The notes under the pieces: generated by a model
Databases searched by the model: none
Told to the model about the DNA's origin: nothing
What the model saw: the letters and a program-made list of their open reading frames with translations, nothing else
Made by a program: the position numbers and the translations under genes
Shown: piece after piece, positions 22,821-32,789 of the stretch
How the letters are laid out: every line of letters begins with the position of its first letter
Position numbering within the stretch: position 1 is the first letter of the stretch
From: Colwellia sp. TT2012
GTDB lineage: Bacteria > Pseudomonadota > Gammaproteobacteria > Enterobacterales > Alteromonadaceae
Length of the DNA: 64,000 nucleotides
Direction of reading: 5' to 3'
Assembly (NCBI RefSeq): GCF_001440345.1
Contig: NZ_LJYX01000019.1
Location: 103,054-167,053 of the forward strand

Positions 22821-23417
22821 ATGACTATAGAACAATTAAACAACACCTTATCCGCCATTGACGAAGTTAATCGCCAAGACCCGAATACAATACTATTTAA
22901 CGGTACTAGCCAAATAAAAGAATTAATTTATGGTCAACAAATGACGGACTGCTTAAAACAATATTGGCCTGAAGCAAATGAGTTATTACAAATTGCGGTT
23001 CGGGCACAACATATTAAACGCTGGCAATTAAAGCGCACTGAATTTGCCGATGGCAAAGCAGGATATTATCAATGGCGAATTGCTCAAGGTAAGTTTCATG
23101 CACAGCTAACGGCAAGCATTATGATTACCCAGGGCTACCAAGCAGAGCAAGCTGAGCAATGTGCGACTCTTATTCGTAAGGACAATTTGAAAACAAATAG
23201 TGATAGTCAGACGTTAGAAGATGTCGCCTGCTTAGTTTTTCTTATGCACTACTTTGATGCGTTTGCAACCAAGTATACCGAGCAAGATAATGAAGCAAAG
23301 ATTGTTCATATAGTGCAATTAACCTGGAAGAAAATGTCCGAGCAAGCCCATGATATTGCTTTAAGTTTAACACTACCAGATCATTTAGCGATAATAGTCA
23401 ATAAGGCACTTGCTTAA
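22821..23417 (+). CDS. DUF4202 family protein
   Basis: A 198-residue cytoplasmic protein; blocks AVRAQHIKRW, YYQWR and LVFLMHYFDAFATKY are typical of the DUF4202 family, which is probably all-helical. His and Asp residues in these blocks suggest an HD-like metal site, but that is inference. Function unknown. A GTG five codons upstream (22806) is an alternative start; neither has a clear ribosome site. It separates pyrG from the mazG-relA block but runs on the opposite strand. Confidence 0.75.
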   Translation: MTIEQLNNTLSAIDEVNRQDPNTILFNGTSQIKELIYGQQMTDCLKQYWPEANELLQIAVRAQHIKRWQLKRTEFADGKAGYYQWRIAQGKFHAQLTASIMITQGYQAEQAEQCATLIRKDNLKTNSDSQTLEDVACLVFLMHYFDAFATKYTEQDNEAKIVHIVQLTWKKMSEQAHDIALSLTLPDHLAIIVNKALA

Positions 23418-23451
23418 CCATTGTCCCGCGATTAACAACGAAAGTAATAAT

Positions 23452-23487
23452 GCAGACTGCTCTAATATCCTAGAGCAGAGAGTCTGC
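23452..23487. terminator. Inverted repeat between convergent genes
   Basis: GCAGACT/AGTCTGC outer arms and GCTCTA/TAGAGC inner arms form a strong hairpin between the DUF4202 gene and the convergent ybaN. It lacks a T tract, so terminator function is uncertain. Confidence 0.45.
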
Positions 23488-23512
23488 ACCGTTCTCTGCT
23501 ATGCTTTATTAC

Positions 23513-23965
23513 CTATTTACTTAGAGGTAAGCGTACTAAAAAAATAAACGGCCCAATAACCAATGCCACAACTAATCCAGTTAATAGCGCGCTTTGTAAC
23601 ATAAAGGCCGACCAGCACACAGATAGTATAATACTTAATAAGGCAATACGTTTCGCTTTTCTAGGAATACTGCGATATTTTTGCCAATCATGGATTAATG
23701 GCCCAAAGGTTTTATTTGCCAGTAATTTTTTTTGCATTCGTGGTGAAGATTTGGCAAAACAAGCCGCCGCCATGATCAGAAAAACCGTTGTCGGTAGCAC
23801 AGGCAATACTGCTCCTAATATAGCTAAACCGACACAAAACACTCCGGTGATTTTCAACAAGATAATCTTGGCTTTGCTTTGCACTGATGGTGAAACCGGA
23901 CAGGTATTAACATTAAAGGTGACGTCTTTACTTACTTCTCGCTCAGTATTAATTACTCTTTCCAT
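23513..23965 (-). CDS. YbaN/DUF454 family inner-membrane protein
   Basis: A 150-residue protein with the DUF454 core LAILGAVLPVLPTTVFLIMA followed by CFAKSSPRMQ and a conserved PRKAKRIAL stretch; three to four membrane segments. E. coli YbaN belongs to the same family and has no established function. The N-terminal 30 residues are hydrophilic and variable. It ends 26 bp before the TrmH-family gene begins its stop side, suggesting a shared transcript. Confidence 0.8.
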   Translation of the reverse strand: MERVINTEREVSKDVTFNVNTCPVSPSVQSKAKIILLKITGVFCVGLAILGAVLPVLPTTVFLIMAAACFAKSSPRMQKKLLANKTFGPLIHDWQKYRSIPRKAKRIALLSIILSVCWSAFMLQSALLTGLVVALVIGPFIFLVRLPLSK

Positions 23966-23990
23966 GTATGAATACTCTCTATTTCAGCTA

Positions 23991-24602
23991 TTAATTGCCT
24001 GTGGAATTTTTAACTTTCACTTTGTTGTTAGTATCACGACTTTGACGAATTAGTACATCATCCGCCTGGCCATTGCTTTCTTGCATAACACTAGATTTGG
24101 CTAACCGGTCATAAAGCAACACGTTAACCGAGGCAGCTAGGTTCATACAACCAATAGTAGGAACATAGACAACTTCATCAGCACAATCGATGACTTGTTG
24201 CTTTATTGTGCCATCCTCAGGACCAAATATGTATACCGCCTGGGGTGGATGAATAAAGTGTGGTAAGGGTGTAGCTCCTTCAACTAAGTCAACACATATG
24301 ATTTTAGTCGTCGATGAGATATTTTCCAGTAAGTCTTTAATATTTATAAAATCCTCAACGCCTAATAAAGGAATTTTACCCTGAGCATTTTTGGTATCAG
24401 TTTTTAAAGCATCTTTATTATATTTAGCTGCTTGCTCATAGCGTCGGCCGGTATAAAGCACTTGATCAACTTGATAACAACCTGCAGCACGCATTACCGC
24501 GCCAACATTGGTTGGGCTCTTTGGGTTAGTCAACGCAATGGTAACGTAAGGTGAGCTTTGTTCTTTGTTTTTGTTTTTGTTTTCGTTCATACGTTTGCTC
24601 AT
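23991..24602 (-). CDS. TrmH-family (SPOUT) RNA methyltransferase
   Basis: A 203-residue SPOUT methyltransferase. Motif 1 NPKSPTNVGAVMRAAGCY, motif 2 YIFGPEDGT and motif 3 PTIGCMNLAASVNVLLY form the trefoil-knot SAM site. The target RNA position is not evident; the short N-terminus with Asn/Lys repeats (MNENKNKNKEQ) may be disordered. Two starts are possible (24602 or 24590) and neither has a ribosome site. It lies 33 bp downstream of mazG and is likely in the same transcript. Confidence 0.82.
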   Translation of the reverse strand: MSKRMNENKNKNKEQSSPYVTIALTNPKSPTNVGAVMRAAGCYQVDQVLYTGRRYEQAAKYNKDALKTDTKNAQGKIPLLGVEDFINIKDLLENISSTTKIICVDLVEGATPLPHFIHPPQAVYIFGPEDGTIKQQVIDCADEVVYVPTIGCMNLAASVNVLLYDRLAKSSVMQESNGQADDVLIRQSRDTNNKVKVKNSTGN

Positions 24603-24635
24603 AAAATTATTAGAGTGTTTTATAGCCGTTACCTA

Positions 24636-25475
24636 TCATGATGCCTTTTTTTCCTGTTTTTTTACTTGTTGCCAATAATTTTCTAATTCAGCTAAGTCAT
24701 GTTCAGTAAAACTTTTACCCGATTGATGTACTTGTGCCTCCACGCCATGAAAGCGTTTAGTAAACTTTTTATTCGCATGGCGAAGTAGTGTTTCGGGATC
24801 TTCTTTGGCATGACGACATAAATTGACTACTGCAAACATTAAGTCACCTAACTCTTCGGCGAGCGCTTTCTTATTCAGTGACTTGGCCTCTAACTCGTCT
24901 TTAACTTCTTGTACTTCTTCTTCAATTTTAGCAAAAACATCGTTGATGTTATGCCAATCAAAGCCGACATGTGCGCAACGTTTTTGAATCTTTGCTGCCT
25001 GCGATAAAGCCGGTAAGTTTTTCGGGATGTCAGCCAAAAGGCTCAAGTTTTGCTTATTCGTTTTATTCGCCATTTCCCGCTGATTTTTTTGCTGCCTTTC
25101 GAGTATTTTTTCATTTTCCCAATTAGCTTTTATTTCAGCATCGCTGTGCAAATTCGCCTGAGCAAACACATGGGGGTGGCGGCGAATAAGTTTTTCACAA
25201 ATGGCGGCTATAACACTATCAAAATTGAAATACTGCTGTTCTTGACCTAACTGACTATAAAAAATCACCTGAAAGAGTAAGTCGCCTAGCTCCTTTTCTA
25301 ACTCAACAAAGTCACCTTGTTCAATAGCATCAACTACCTCATAAGCCTCTTCTAGCGTATGACTGGTTATAGAAGCAAAATCCTGCTTAAGATCCCACGG
25401 ACACCCTGTGGCAGGGTCTCGCAGTTGCGACATGATCCAACGTAATTTTTCTATTGAGGCTTGTTCTTTTAACAT
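24636..25475 (-). CDS. mazG: Nucleoside triphosphate pyrophosphohydrolase MazG
   Basis: A 279-residue, two-domain MazG that hydrolyses NTPs and dNTPs and counters the stringent response in E. coli. Each half has the metal-binding helix pair: EEAYEVVDAI with ELGDLLFQVIFYSQ, and EEVQEVKDEL with ELGDLMFAVVNLCRH. CPWD near residue 24 is the conserved N-terminal mark. It follows relA by 74 bp, matching E. coli relA-mazG. Confidence 0.95.
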   Translation of the reverse strand: MLKEQASIEKLRWIMSQLRDPATGCPWDLKQDFASITSHTLEEAYEVVDAIEQGDFVELEKELGDLLFQVIFYSQLGQEQQYFNFDSVIAAICEKLIRRHPHVFAQANLHSDAEIKANWENEKILERQQKNQREMANKTNKQNLSLLADIPKNLPALSQAAKIQKRCAHVGFDWHNINDVFAKIEEEVQEVKDELEAKSLNKKALAEELGDLMFAVVNLCRHAKEDPETLLRHANKKFTKRFHGVEAQVHQSGKSFTEHDLAELENYWQQVKKQEKKAS

Positions 25476-25549
25476 TTTATTCCGCTTGTTATTTTCGCTT
25501 TGTTTACATTATGTATCACACTGGCTTGGGTCATCTTAGTGCACAACAA

Positions 25550-27763
25550 TTACAGGCGTTTCACCTGGCTTACATCCTCTAATTGCCGTAACTTATCGAG
25601 AACACGCAGCAATAACTCACTATTTTCCACTTCCAGTTTTAGCTTCATACTCATGGTCTGCTTGGCTTTATCGGTATGACTTTCCATGCCTATAATGCTT
25701 ACTCTTTCATTGGCAATAATGGTGGAGATATCACGTAATAGACCTTGTCTATCACTACCAATAATTTGTGCCGTGGCTTGATAACTTTGTCTATGTGCAT
25801 TGCCCCACTGCACATCAACTAACCGCTCAGCTTGCAAACTAAGAGCATTGGCAAGTTGCTCACAATCTTGTCGATGTACTGAAATACCTCGCCCTTGCGT
25901 TATAAAGCCCAAGATGCTGTCACCCGGTACTGGCTGACAGCACTTCGCCATATGAGTGAGTAGGTTACCGACGCCAGAAACGGTTATGCCATTATCCTCT
26001 TGCGCTAATGCTTTATTGGTTGGACTTTGTTTGACTAAACTTTGTGGGTCTATTTCAGCTTGAGGTTTTAATTTACTATCAAGCTGAGTAAAGTGATTAA
26101 TAACTTGCTGTAATCTGGCGTTACCTGTACCTAGTGCCGCATAAAGGTCATCTATCGTTTTCATATTAAAGCGTTTTGCTGCCGCTAATAAGTCTATAGT
26201 GGCTAAATCATATTTAGCTATTTCACTGTCAAATAACTCTTTGCCCTGAGCAATATACTTATCTCTATCAAGCAATTTAAAAAAGTGCTGAACTTTAGCG
26301 CGCGCACGCGAAGAGTAGATGTAATTTAAATTGGGGTTGAGCCAGTCTCTACTCGGATTTGACTGTTTACTGGTCAATATCTCTACCTGATCACCCGTTT
26401 GCAACTGATGGGTAAAAGGCACTATTTTACCAAACACTTTAGCGCCAATACAGCAATGACCAACATTGGAATGGATGTAATAAGCAAAATCTAATGGGGT
26501 TGCCCCCATAGGTAAATCGATAACATCACCACTTGGGGTGAAAACATAAATCCGGTCTTCAAACACCTGACTGCGTAACTCATCAAGTAATTCACCACTT
26601 TCACTAACATCATCTTGCCACTGCAAAATCTTTCGTAACCAACCAATTTTATCATCAAAACTATTACTTTTACCGCTGGCCTTGCCTTCTTTATAACGCC
26701 AATGCGCCGCGACACCAAGTTCGGCGTCATCATCCATTTGCTTGGTTCTGATTTGTACTTCTACCGACTTACCTGTTGGTCCTAACACCACAGTATGTAT
26801 TGATTGATAGCCATTGGCTTTTGGGGTGGCCACATAATCTGAGAATTCTTTGGCTAGGTGTGGCCATTGGGTGTGGACAATACCCAGTGCAGAATAACAA
26901 TCTTGTACTTTTTCGACCACCACACGCACAGCTCGCACATCAAAGAGCTGTTCAAAACCTAATGATTTTTGCTGCATTTTTTTCCAAATGCTGTAGATGT
27001 GTTTAGGACGACCAAAAACGTCCCCCTTAATAGCTAAGGCATTAAGTTCACCCTTTAACTGACCAACAAAGCTAGCCATATATTGCTCTCGCTCTAGTCG
27101 AGTTTCATCCAAAAGTTTAGCAATTTTTTTATAGACCTGCGGGTGCAAGTAACGAAATGAAATATCTTCAAGTTCCCACTTTAATTGGCCTATGCCTAAG
27201 CGGTTGGCTAGTGGCGCGTAGATATTAGCACTCTCTTTTGCCGCTAACACACGTGTTTCTTCATCACTATTTTTCTTTGCCCGTAAATCACATAGCCGTT
27301 CCGCTAATTTGATCACCACAGCGCGCACATCATCCACCATAGCCAATAACATACGGCGAATGTTATCTATGTTTTGTGGTGCAGAGCCAATAGATTGATT
27401 ACTTTGTTGGCGCAGCGCTTTAATGGCAGCCATCTGCTCAACACCTTGACAAAGCATTAATATGTCTTTAGAGAAGTGTTCTTTGACATAATCTATGGAA
27501 ATAATATTATGGGCTAATAAGGGCGAGATAAAAGCCGCTACTAACGAGTCATCATCTAGGTTCAAACCACTTAATATTTCCACCATTTCCATGCTTTTAT
27601 TTTGCAAGTCGAACTTTACCGCACTGTCATGCTGATAAAAGTTGCAGATTTGCAACCATAAAACAGACAAAGCCTGGGCTTTTACCTCGGTTAACGCTAA
27701 GTTGGTTAGCCATTGTTCAAAACTTTGCTCTGCTATTTGATGAGATTTACGCACGGAAACCAT
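25550..27763 (-). CDS. relA: GTP pyrophosphokinase RelA
   Basis: A 737-residue ribosome-associated (p)ppGpp synthetase. The order is a degenerate HD domain (about residues 40-190; the HD motif is absent, so no hydrolase activity is expected), the synthetase domain with GYQSIHTVV and RTKQMDDDAELGVAAHW, a TGS domain (YVFTPSGDVIDLP), a zinc-finger-like CCQPVPGD and an ACT domain. Its place between rlmD and mazG is conserved. The acidic motif that in monofunctional RelA normally reads ExDD is EFSD here. Confidence 0.96.
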   Translation of the reverse strand: MVSVRKSHQIAEQSFEQWLTNLALTEVKAQALSVLWLQICNFYQHDSAVKFDLQNKSMEMVEILSGLNLDDDSLVAAFISPLLAHNIISIDYVKEHFSKDILMLCQGVEQMAAIKALRQQSNQSIGSAPQNIDNIRRMLLAMVDDVRAVVIKLAERLCDLRAKKNSDEETRVLAAKESANIYAPLANRLGIGQLKWELEDISFRYLHPQVYKKIAKLLDETRLEREQYMASFVGQLKGELNALAIKGDVFGRPKHIYSIWKKMQQKSLGFEQLFDVRAVRVVVEKVQDCYSALGIVHTQWPHLAKEFSDYVATPKANGYQSIHTVVLGPTGKSVEVQIRTKQMDDDAELGVAAHWRYKEGKASGKSNSFDDKIGWLRKILQWQDDVSESGELLDELRSQVFEDRIYVFTPSGDVIDLPMGATPLDFAYYIHSNVGHCCIGAKVFGKIVPFTHQLQTGDQVEILTSKQSNPSRDWLNPNLNYIYSSRARAKVQHFFKLLDRDKYIAQGKELFDSEIAKYDLATIDLLAAAKRFNMKTIDDLYAALGTGNARLQQVINHFTQLDSKLKPQAEIDPQSLVKQSPTNKALAQEDNGITVSGVGNLLTHMAKCCQPVPGDSILGFITQGRGISVHRQDCEQLANALSLQAERLVDVQWGNAHRQSYQATAQIIGSDRQGLLRDISTIIANERVSIIGMESHTDKAKQTMSMKLKLEVENSELLLRVLDKLRQLEDVSQVKRL

Positions 27764-27829
27764 AGCTATTCCTTTGTCTTTAAAAGTTAACTTAATGTTA
27801 GCTAATACATATTTTCATGATCTTAAATG

Positions 27830-29239
27830 CTAAATACTATGAGTAAACAAGACCATAGTCTCAACATGCTTTGTTTGAGCAAACATGTCTATCAGTGATA
27901 TTTTTTCAAGCTTGTAGCCATGAGCAATAAGTATTGCGCTATCTCTTGCTAAGGTTGCCGGATCACAGCTGACATATAAGACGCTAGGTATTTGTAGTTT
28001 AGCAATTTGACTTACTGCTTGCTCTGCTCCTGCTCTTGCTGGATCAAGCAGCACCTTATCAAACACTTGACCATTAGCCCACGATGCTAATAACCAATGA
28101 CTGTTTAAATCTGCCTGATAAAACTGACAATTATCAAGACCATTGACTTGAGCATTATGACTGGCTTTATCAACCATCACTTGTACACCCTCAACACCAA
28201 CAAGTAGTTTTGCGTATTTTGCCAGCGCTAAGCTAAAGTTGCCGAGTCCACAAAATAAGTCCAGCACCTTATCGCTAGGTAAAATATTTAACCAAGCTAA
28301 AGCTTGACTGATCATGGCATTATTAACGTGATGGTTAATTTGAATAAAATCACTACTGGCAAAATAAATTTTATTTTTATCGGCTAATGTATATGAAAGT
28401 ACCGCAGAGCTATTCTCATTGCTACCCGCTAGCGGCACTTGCTGGTTACCATCATCAATAATGACGTGCCAGCAATATTGCTGCGCACAAGATTGCCAAA
28501 GCTCGATATCCTTGGCATTCATTGGCTTTAGCTGTCGAATAACCAGCACCACTTGCTTATCTTTTTGTCTTAGCTCTGGTAAGTTTTGCTCAAGTATATC
28601 CGCTTGAATAACTTCTATATGACCGATGGCAGATTGTCCGGTAAGTTGTGCCAATAACTTTTTTAGCAAGGGAAAAATGTCATTAAGCGGCTCAACTAAG
28701 ACCGGGCATGACTTGATTGCGGCTAATTGATTGGTGGATTTTTGTCTAAAACCGATAGTTGCGTGGAATTTTTTATCAAATTGAACACCTATACGGGCTT
28801 TACGCCGATAATGCCAAGGGCTACTTTTTATCGGCGCTTGCCAAGGCAAGTCTTTGCCGGCAACTTGTACCACCTTATCTTGGCTGCTAAAAAAGCGAGA
28901 ATAATGCTCACTGACTTTATCTTGTTTAAACTGCAGTTGCTCTGTTATATCAAGCATTTGTAGATCACAGCCACCACATACACCAAAGTGCTGACACTGA
29001 GGCTCGACTCTATGCTCGCTTTGCTTGCCAATAGCAATGAGTTTAGCGCGAGCATATTTGCTTTTTTGTTCGATAATTTTCACATCGACCACTTCATTGG
29101 GTAAAGCTCCAGCTATAAATACCGGTTTATTTTGCCAACGGGCAACACCGACACCATTTATATCGAGCTTTTCAATACTAACGGTCAAGCGCTGATTGCA
29201 CGTTTGTGGTTTAACTGTTGCTTTAAAAAAATTTGCCAT
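27830..29239 (-). CDS. rlmD: 23S rRNA (uracil-1939-C5)-methyltransferase RlmD
   Basis: A 469-residue enzyme with an N-terminal TRAM domain, four iron-sulphur cysteines (CQHFGVCGGCDLQ plus a later CPVL), the SAM site LDLFCGLGNFSL and the catalytic Cys in YVSCDPATLARD. The ATG at 29239 is chosen because AGGG lies just upstream; the in-frame GTG at 29245 falls inside that ribosome site. It is upstream of relA and divergent from barA, as in E. coli. Confidence 0.95.
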   Translation of the reverse strand: MANFFKATVKPQTCNQRLTVSIEKLDINGVGVARWQNKPVFIAGALPNEVVDVKIIEQKSKYARAKLIAIGKQSEHRVEPQCQHFGVCGGCDLQMLDITEQLQFKQDKVSEHYSRFFSSQDKVVQVAGKDLPWQAPIKSSPWHYRRKARIGVQFDKKFHATIGFRQKSTNQLAAIKSCPVLVEPLNDIFPLLKKLLAQLTGQSAIGHIEVIQADILEQNLPELRQKDKQVVLVIRQLKPMNAKDIELWQSCAQQYCWHVIIDDGNQQVPLAGSNENSSAVLSYTLADKNKIYFASSDFIQINHHVNNAMISQALAWLNILPSDKVLDLFCGLGNFSLALAKYAKLLVGVEGVQVMVDKASHNAQVNGLDNCQFYQADLNSHWLLASWANGQVFDKVLLDPARAGAEQAVSQIAKLQIPSVLYVSCDPATLARDSAILIAHGYKLEKISLIDMFAQTKHVETMVLFTHSI

Positions 29240-29423
29240 TTTCACCCTAGAACTAACGCTTACTTTATTACCAATATATCTATTTCAGCAGGAGCTTAGC
29301 CATCTATACTATTAATTTATAGCCGCTTATGAGATTATTTATGTTAACTTGGATAATCGATTAGATAGTTAATTATTTCAACGGGTATTTTACCCTAAAT
29401 TGACAAAAAAAGTTCAACTAATA

Positions 29424-32270
29424 ATGCATAAAATAAGCCTGAAAGACTGGGTTATCATACTCACTATTCTCCCGACAACGTTAATCAGTTTTGGTTTAGC
29501 TAGTTATTTTTCTTATAGCCGCTCAGTAGAACTTAATGACATCCTTGAACAACGTGCTAAAAGCATCATTGAACCGATAGCTATTGCCAGTAAAGGCCCT
29601 TTACTTAATAAAAACAGAGACAAACTTCGCCAACTAATAGGGTTTACGCACCGAAGTCAATCAAATATAGTCAACAGCATTGTTATTTTTACCGAAGATA
29701 ATCAAGTTTTTGTCGCTAGTGCCTATCGTGGCGATACGCATTTAATGAGATTAAATGCTGGGGTAAAGCTGCCAAGTCACACCAGTATGCAAAACATTGA
29801 CGACTATATTATCTTTAGAACCCCTATCATTGATGAAAATTATAACTTTCTAGTAAATAAAAACTTCCCCTCTAAAACCAGTTCACAATTTAACGCCATA
29901 CAAAATAGCGCAAGACCTTCCCCCGTTGGTTACATTGCTATGCAAATTGATAAGAGCCAGCTCAATTTCCAACAGCAAAGCCAATTTATAGTAGCTTTTG
30001 CTTTTGCTTTACTTGGCTCTTTACTCAGCGCAATTTTTGCCCTTAGACTCATTAAAAAAGTAACTAAGCCAATAAACTCTATGGTGCAAGCAATCGAACG
30101 TATTAGAGAAGGGAAATTAGAAAGCCGAGTAAGTGGTCAACTTATTGGCGAACTTAACTTTTTAAAAAATGGTATTAATGCCATGGCGCAGTCACTTGAT
30201 AACTACCAAAACGAGATGAACGCCAGTATAGATCAAGCCACCATAGATCTACGGGAAAGTTTAGAGCAATTTGAAATACAAAACGTAGAACTCAGCATTG
30301 CTAAACGTAAGGCTCAAGATGCTAATAGGGTAAAATCTGAATTTTTAGCCAACATGAGTCATGAGTTACGTACACCATTAAATGGAGTTATTGGCTTTAC
30401 TCGGCAAGTGCTAAAAACCCCCTTGACTGAAAATCAGCGGGATTATTTACAAACCATTGATCGCTCAGCAAACAATTTATTAACCATTATTAATGATATT
30501 CTCGATTTCTCTAAGCTCGATGCCGGGAAAATGATTATTGAAAACATTCCTTTTTCGTTACGAGACTCTCTCGAGGAAACACTCACGTTACTAGCCCCAT
30601 CAGCCCATAAGAAAAATATTGAGCTATCAATAAATATTCCCCAAGAAATACCCGATTCACTGGTCGGTGATACTATGCGGATTAAACAAATTATCACTAA
30701 CTTAATTAGTAATGCGATAAAATTCACCCCACAAGGCTCAGTGAATGTCGATATAGTCTATGAAGAAGATAACCAAAAGAATATCAAATTAAAAGTTATC
30801 GTCAATGACACTGGCATTGGTATGACTAGCAAGCAACAAAGAACAATTTTTGATGCCTTTACCCAAGCTGATCAGAGCATTACTCGTTTATACGGCGGCA
30901 CCGGTTTAGGCCTAGTGATTTGTCAACGACTCGCACAAGAGATGCTTGGCGATATAGGTTTTACCAGTGAAAAAAATCAAGGATCCAGTTTTTGGTTTAC
31001 TTTTCAATGTGAAGTAAATGCTATGCCATTAATACTAGAGTTGGACAATCAGCATTTAGCAAATAAGACCTTACTCTACTATGAAGAAAACGATCACAGC
31101 AGAGAAGCGACTAAGAATATATTAAAGCACTGGCAGATGAACGTTACTAGTGTGATTAACAAACATCAATTATCTCAAGTAATTTCTCACAGTAAAGAAA
31201 CACAACGAAGTTTTGACTATGCACTTATCGGCCATAACCAGGCAGCTACCGCCTTAAGTGACTTGAAGAAAACCATTACTGAATTACAACCCCTCACCAG
31301 TAATATACATCTGGCATTAAATAATCACTCGCCTAGTTTACAGGAGGCGCTAATTGCCTGTGGTGCTATTAGCTGTATGAGCAAACCGCTAACATCAAGA
31401 AGTTTGAGTAAAGGATTACAGCCGATGATAAAAGCTGAATCACAAAAACTTACCCTTGCTGCACCTATAGGAAAAATATTACCCATTAAGGTCTTGGCGG
31501 TTGATGATAATGAAGCCAACCTGAAACTAATTAAAGCCTTATTATTAGAGCAAGTTGCTGAAGTGGTGGTCACCGACAATGGCATGTCAGCCATCGAGCT
31601 TTGTAAATCAGAAACTTTTGCGCTTATTTTTATGGATATACAAATGCCGATATTAGACGGTATTAGCGCACTTAAAGAGATTAAAATATTACCTGGCCAC
31701 AGTAACACACCAATTATTGCCGTTACTGCTCATGCGTTAAGTGGTGAAAGGGAGAAAATGCAGCAACAAGGCTTCAATGCCTATATGACTAAACCAATAG
31801 ATGAAGCAATGTTGCGTCATATAATCTATGAGTATTGTGACTTCAACCACTTAGTAAGCTCAGCTGCCCCCCTTATTACCAGTAGCAGATTGACCGAGGT
31901 TGAAAATTTTTCAAAAGTCATTGATTGGCCTTTGGCGTTAAAGCGCAGTGCTAATAAAGCTGACTTAGCTAAAGAAATGTTTTTAGGGTTAATCGAGAGC
32001 TTACCGCAAATTCAACAAGATATTCATCAAGCTATTGCTGCACAAGATATCGCTCTACTTAAGCGTTTAGTCCATAAACTCAACGGCGCTTGTTGTTATA
32101 CTGGTGCGCCAAGTTTAGCAAAAATCACCGCGCATTTAGAAACGCAGTTAAAAATGGGCTTAGGCTTAGAGGAGCTTGAACCTGAGTTTTTAGAGTTTTT
32201 TGATCATATAGAACAAGTTTTACTTGCTGTGCCTGAAGCACTAAAACAAATGAGTGTTAACAGCCATTAA
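29424..32270 (+). CDS. barA: Hybrid sensor histidine kinase BarA
   Basis: A 948-residue tripartite sensor kinase. Order: first membrane segment (about residues 10-30), periplasmic sensor of about 145 residues, second membrane segment, HAMP, coiled linker, HisKA with phospho-His at about 313 (NMSHELRTPLNG), ATPase domain (NLISNAIKF, DTGIGM, GGTGLGL), a first receiver-like domain, a true receiver with Asp at about 738 (FMDIQMP), and an Hpt domain with His at about 884. BarA phosphorylates UvrY/GacA to turn on CsrB-type RNAs. The cognate regulator is not in the window. A TTG at 29400 is an alternative start. Confidence 0.93.
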   Translation: MHKISLKDWVIILTILPTTLISFGLASYFSYSRSVELNDILEQRAKSIIEPIAIASKGPLLNKNRDKLRQLIGFTHRSQSNIVNSIVIFTEDNQVFVASAYRGDTHLMRLNAGVKLPSHTSMQNIDDYIIFRTPIIDENYNFLVNKNFPSKTSSQFNAIQNSARPSPVGYIAMQIDKSQLNFQQQSQFIVAFAFALLGSLLSAIFALRLIKKVTKPINSMVQAIERIREGKLESRVSGQLIGELNFLKNGINAMAQSLDNYQNEMNASIDQATIDLRESLEQFEIQNVELSIAKRKAQDANRVKSEFLANMSHELRTPLNGVIGFTRQVLKTPLTENQRDYLQTIDRSANNLLTIINDILDFSKLDAGKMIIENIPFSLRDSLEETLTLLAPSAHKKNIELSINIPQEIPDSLVGDTMRIKQIITNLISNAIKFTPQGSVNVDIVYEEDNQKNIKLKVIVNDTGIGMTSKQQRTIFDAFTQADQSITRLYGGTGLGLVICQRLAQEMLGDIGFTSEKNQGSSFWFTFQCEVNAMPLILELDNQHLANKTLLYYEENDHSREATKNILKHWQMNVTSVINKHQLSQVISHSKETQRSFDYALIGHNQAATALSDLKKTITELQPLTSNIHLALNNHSPSLQEALIACGAISCMSKPLTSRSLSKGLQPMIKAESQKLTLAAPIGKILPIKVLAVDDNEANLKLIKALLLEQVAEVVVTDNGMSAIELCKSETFALIFMDIQMPILDGISALKEIKILPGHSNTPIIAVTAHALSGEREKMQQQGFNAYMTKPIDEAMLRHIIYEYCDFNHLVSSAAPLITSSRLTEVENFSKVIDWPLALKRSANKADLAKEMFLGLIESLPQIQQDIHQAIAAQDIALLKRLVHKLNGACCYTGAPSLAKITAHLETQLKMGLGLEELEPEFLEFFDHIEQVLLAVPEALKQMSVNSH

Positions 32271-32285
32271 CTTTTTTAGCTCATT

Positions 32286-32314
32286 AAAAAAACAACAATA
32301 TTTGTTGCTTTTTT
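32286..32314 (+). terminator. Terminator of barA
   Basis: AAAAAACAACAA and TTGTTGCTTTTTT form a stem with a T6 tract 16 bp after the barA stop. Confidence 0.75.
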
Positions 32315-32411
32315 AGGGAGTGACTTGATTGTTACTACTTAGCTCTTATTGCTTAGCCTCTTGCTAGCGAGGTTATTGCTAACTGGATAATCGGCAATGG
32401 CTAACGGATCA

Positions 32412-32657
32412 CTAGCGGATAGCGATTTTTGGTGAGGTATCTATATCTCCATCTTCTGAAATAACAGCAACGCCACCATTGCACTGCATTACCGCTAAGC
32501 TATGACCCTCATCATTACGAACAAAGGTAATTTCATAGCCAAATTTTCCTAAACTACTCGCAGAGAATTTTTGCGCTAAGGATAATTTATTCCACCAAAC
32601 TGACTGCTCTGGAGCTTCCTTTCTACGCTCAAGCATTGGTTTCATCTGTGTTTGCAT
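32412..32657 (-). CDS. Small conserved-looking protein, 81 residues, unknown
   Basis: ATG at 32657 with a GAGGA ribosome site six bases upstream. The product has a hydrophilic, charged N-terminus (ERRKEAPEQSVWWNKL) and a beta-strand-rich C-terminal half (YEITFVRNDEGHSLAVMQ, GGVAVISEDGDID), no membrane segment and no motif I recognise. It lies 133 bp downstream of pdxJ where many relatives carry acpS, so it may be the last gene of the lepA-pdxJ run or separate from it. Coding signal is good; function unknown. Confidence 0.65.
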   Translation of the reverse strand: MQTQMKPMLERRKEAPEQSVWWNKLSLAQKFSASSLGKFGYEITFVRNDEGHSLAVMQCNGGVAVISEDGDIDTSPKIAIR

Positions 32658-32789
32658 CACTTATCCTCACTTATTTTCATGTTGAATCCCTTCCCGCACT
32701 CTATCCATTAAAGTGTAGCTTATAATTTCAACAAAAAAAATAAATGACAAAAAACACCTCTTTGCCACCCTTGCAAATAAGTAACTAAC

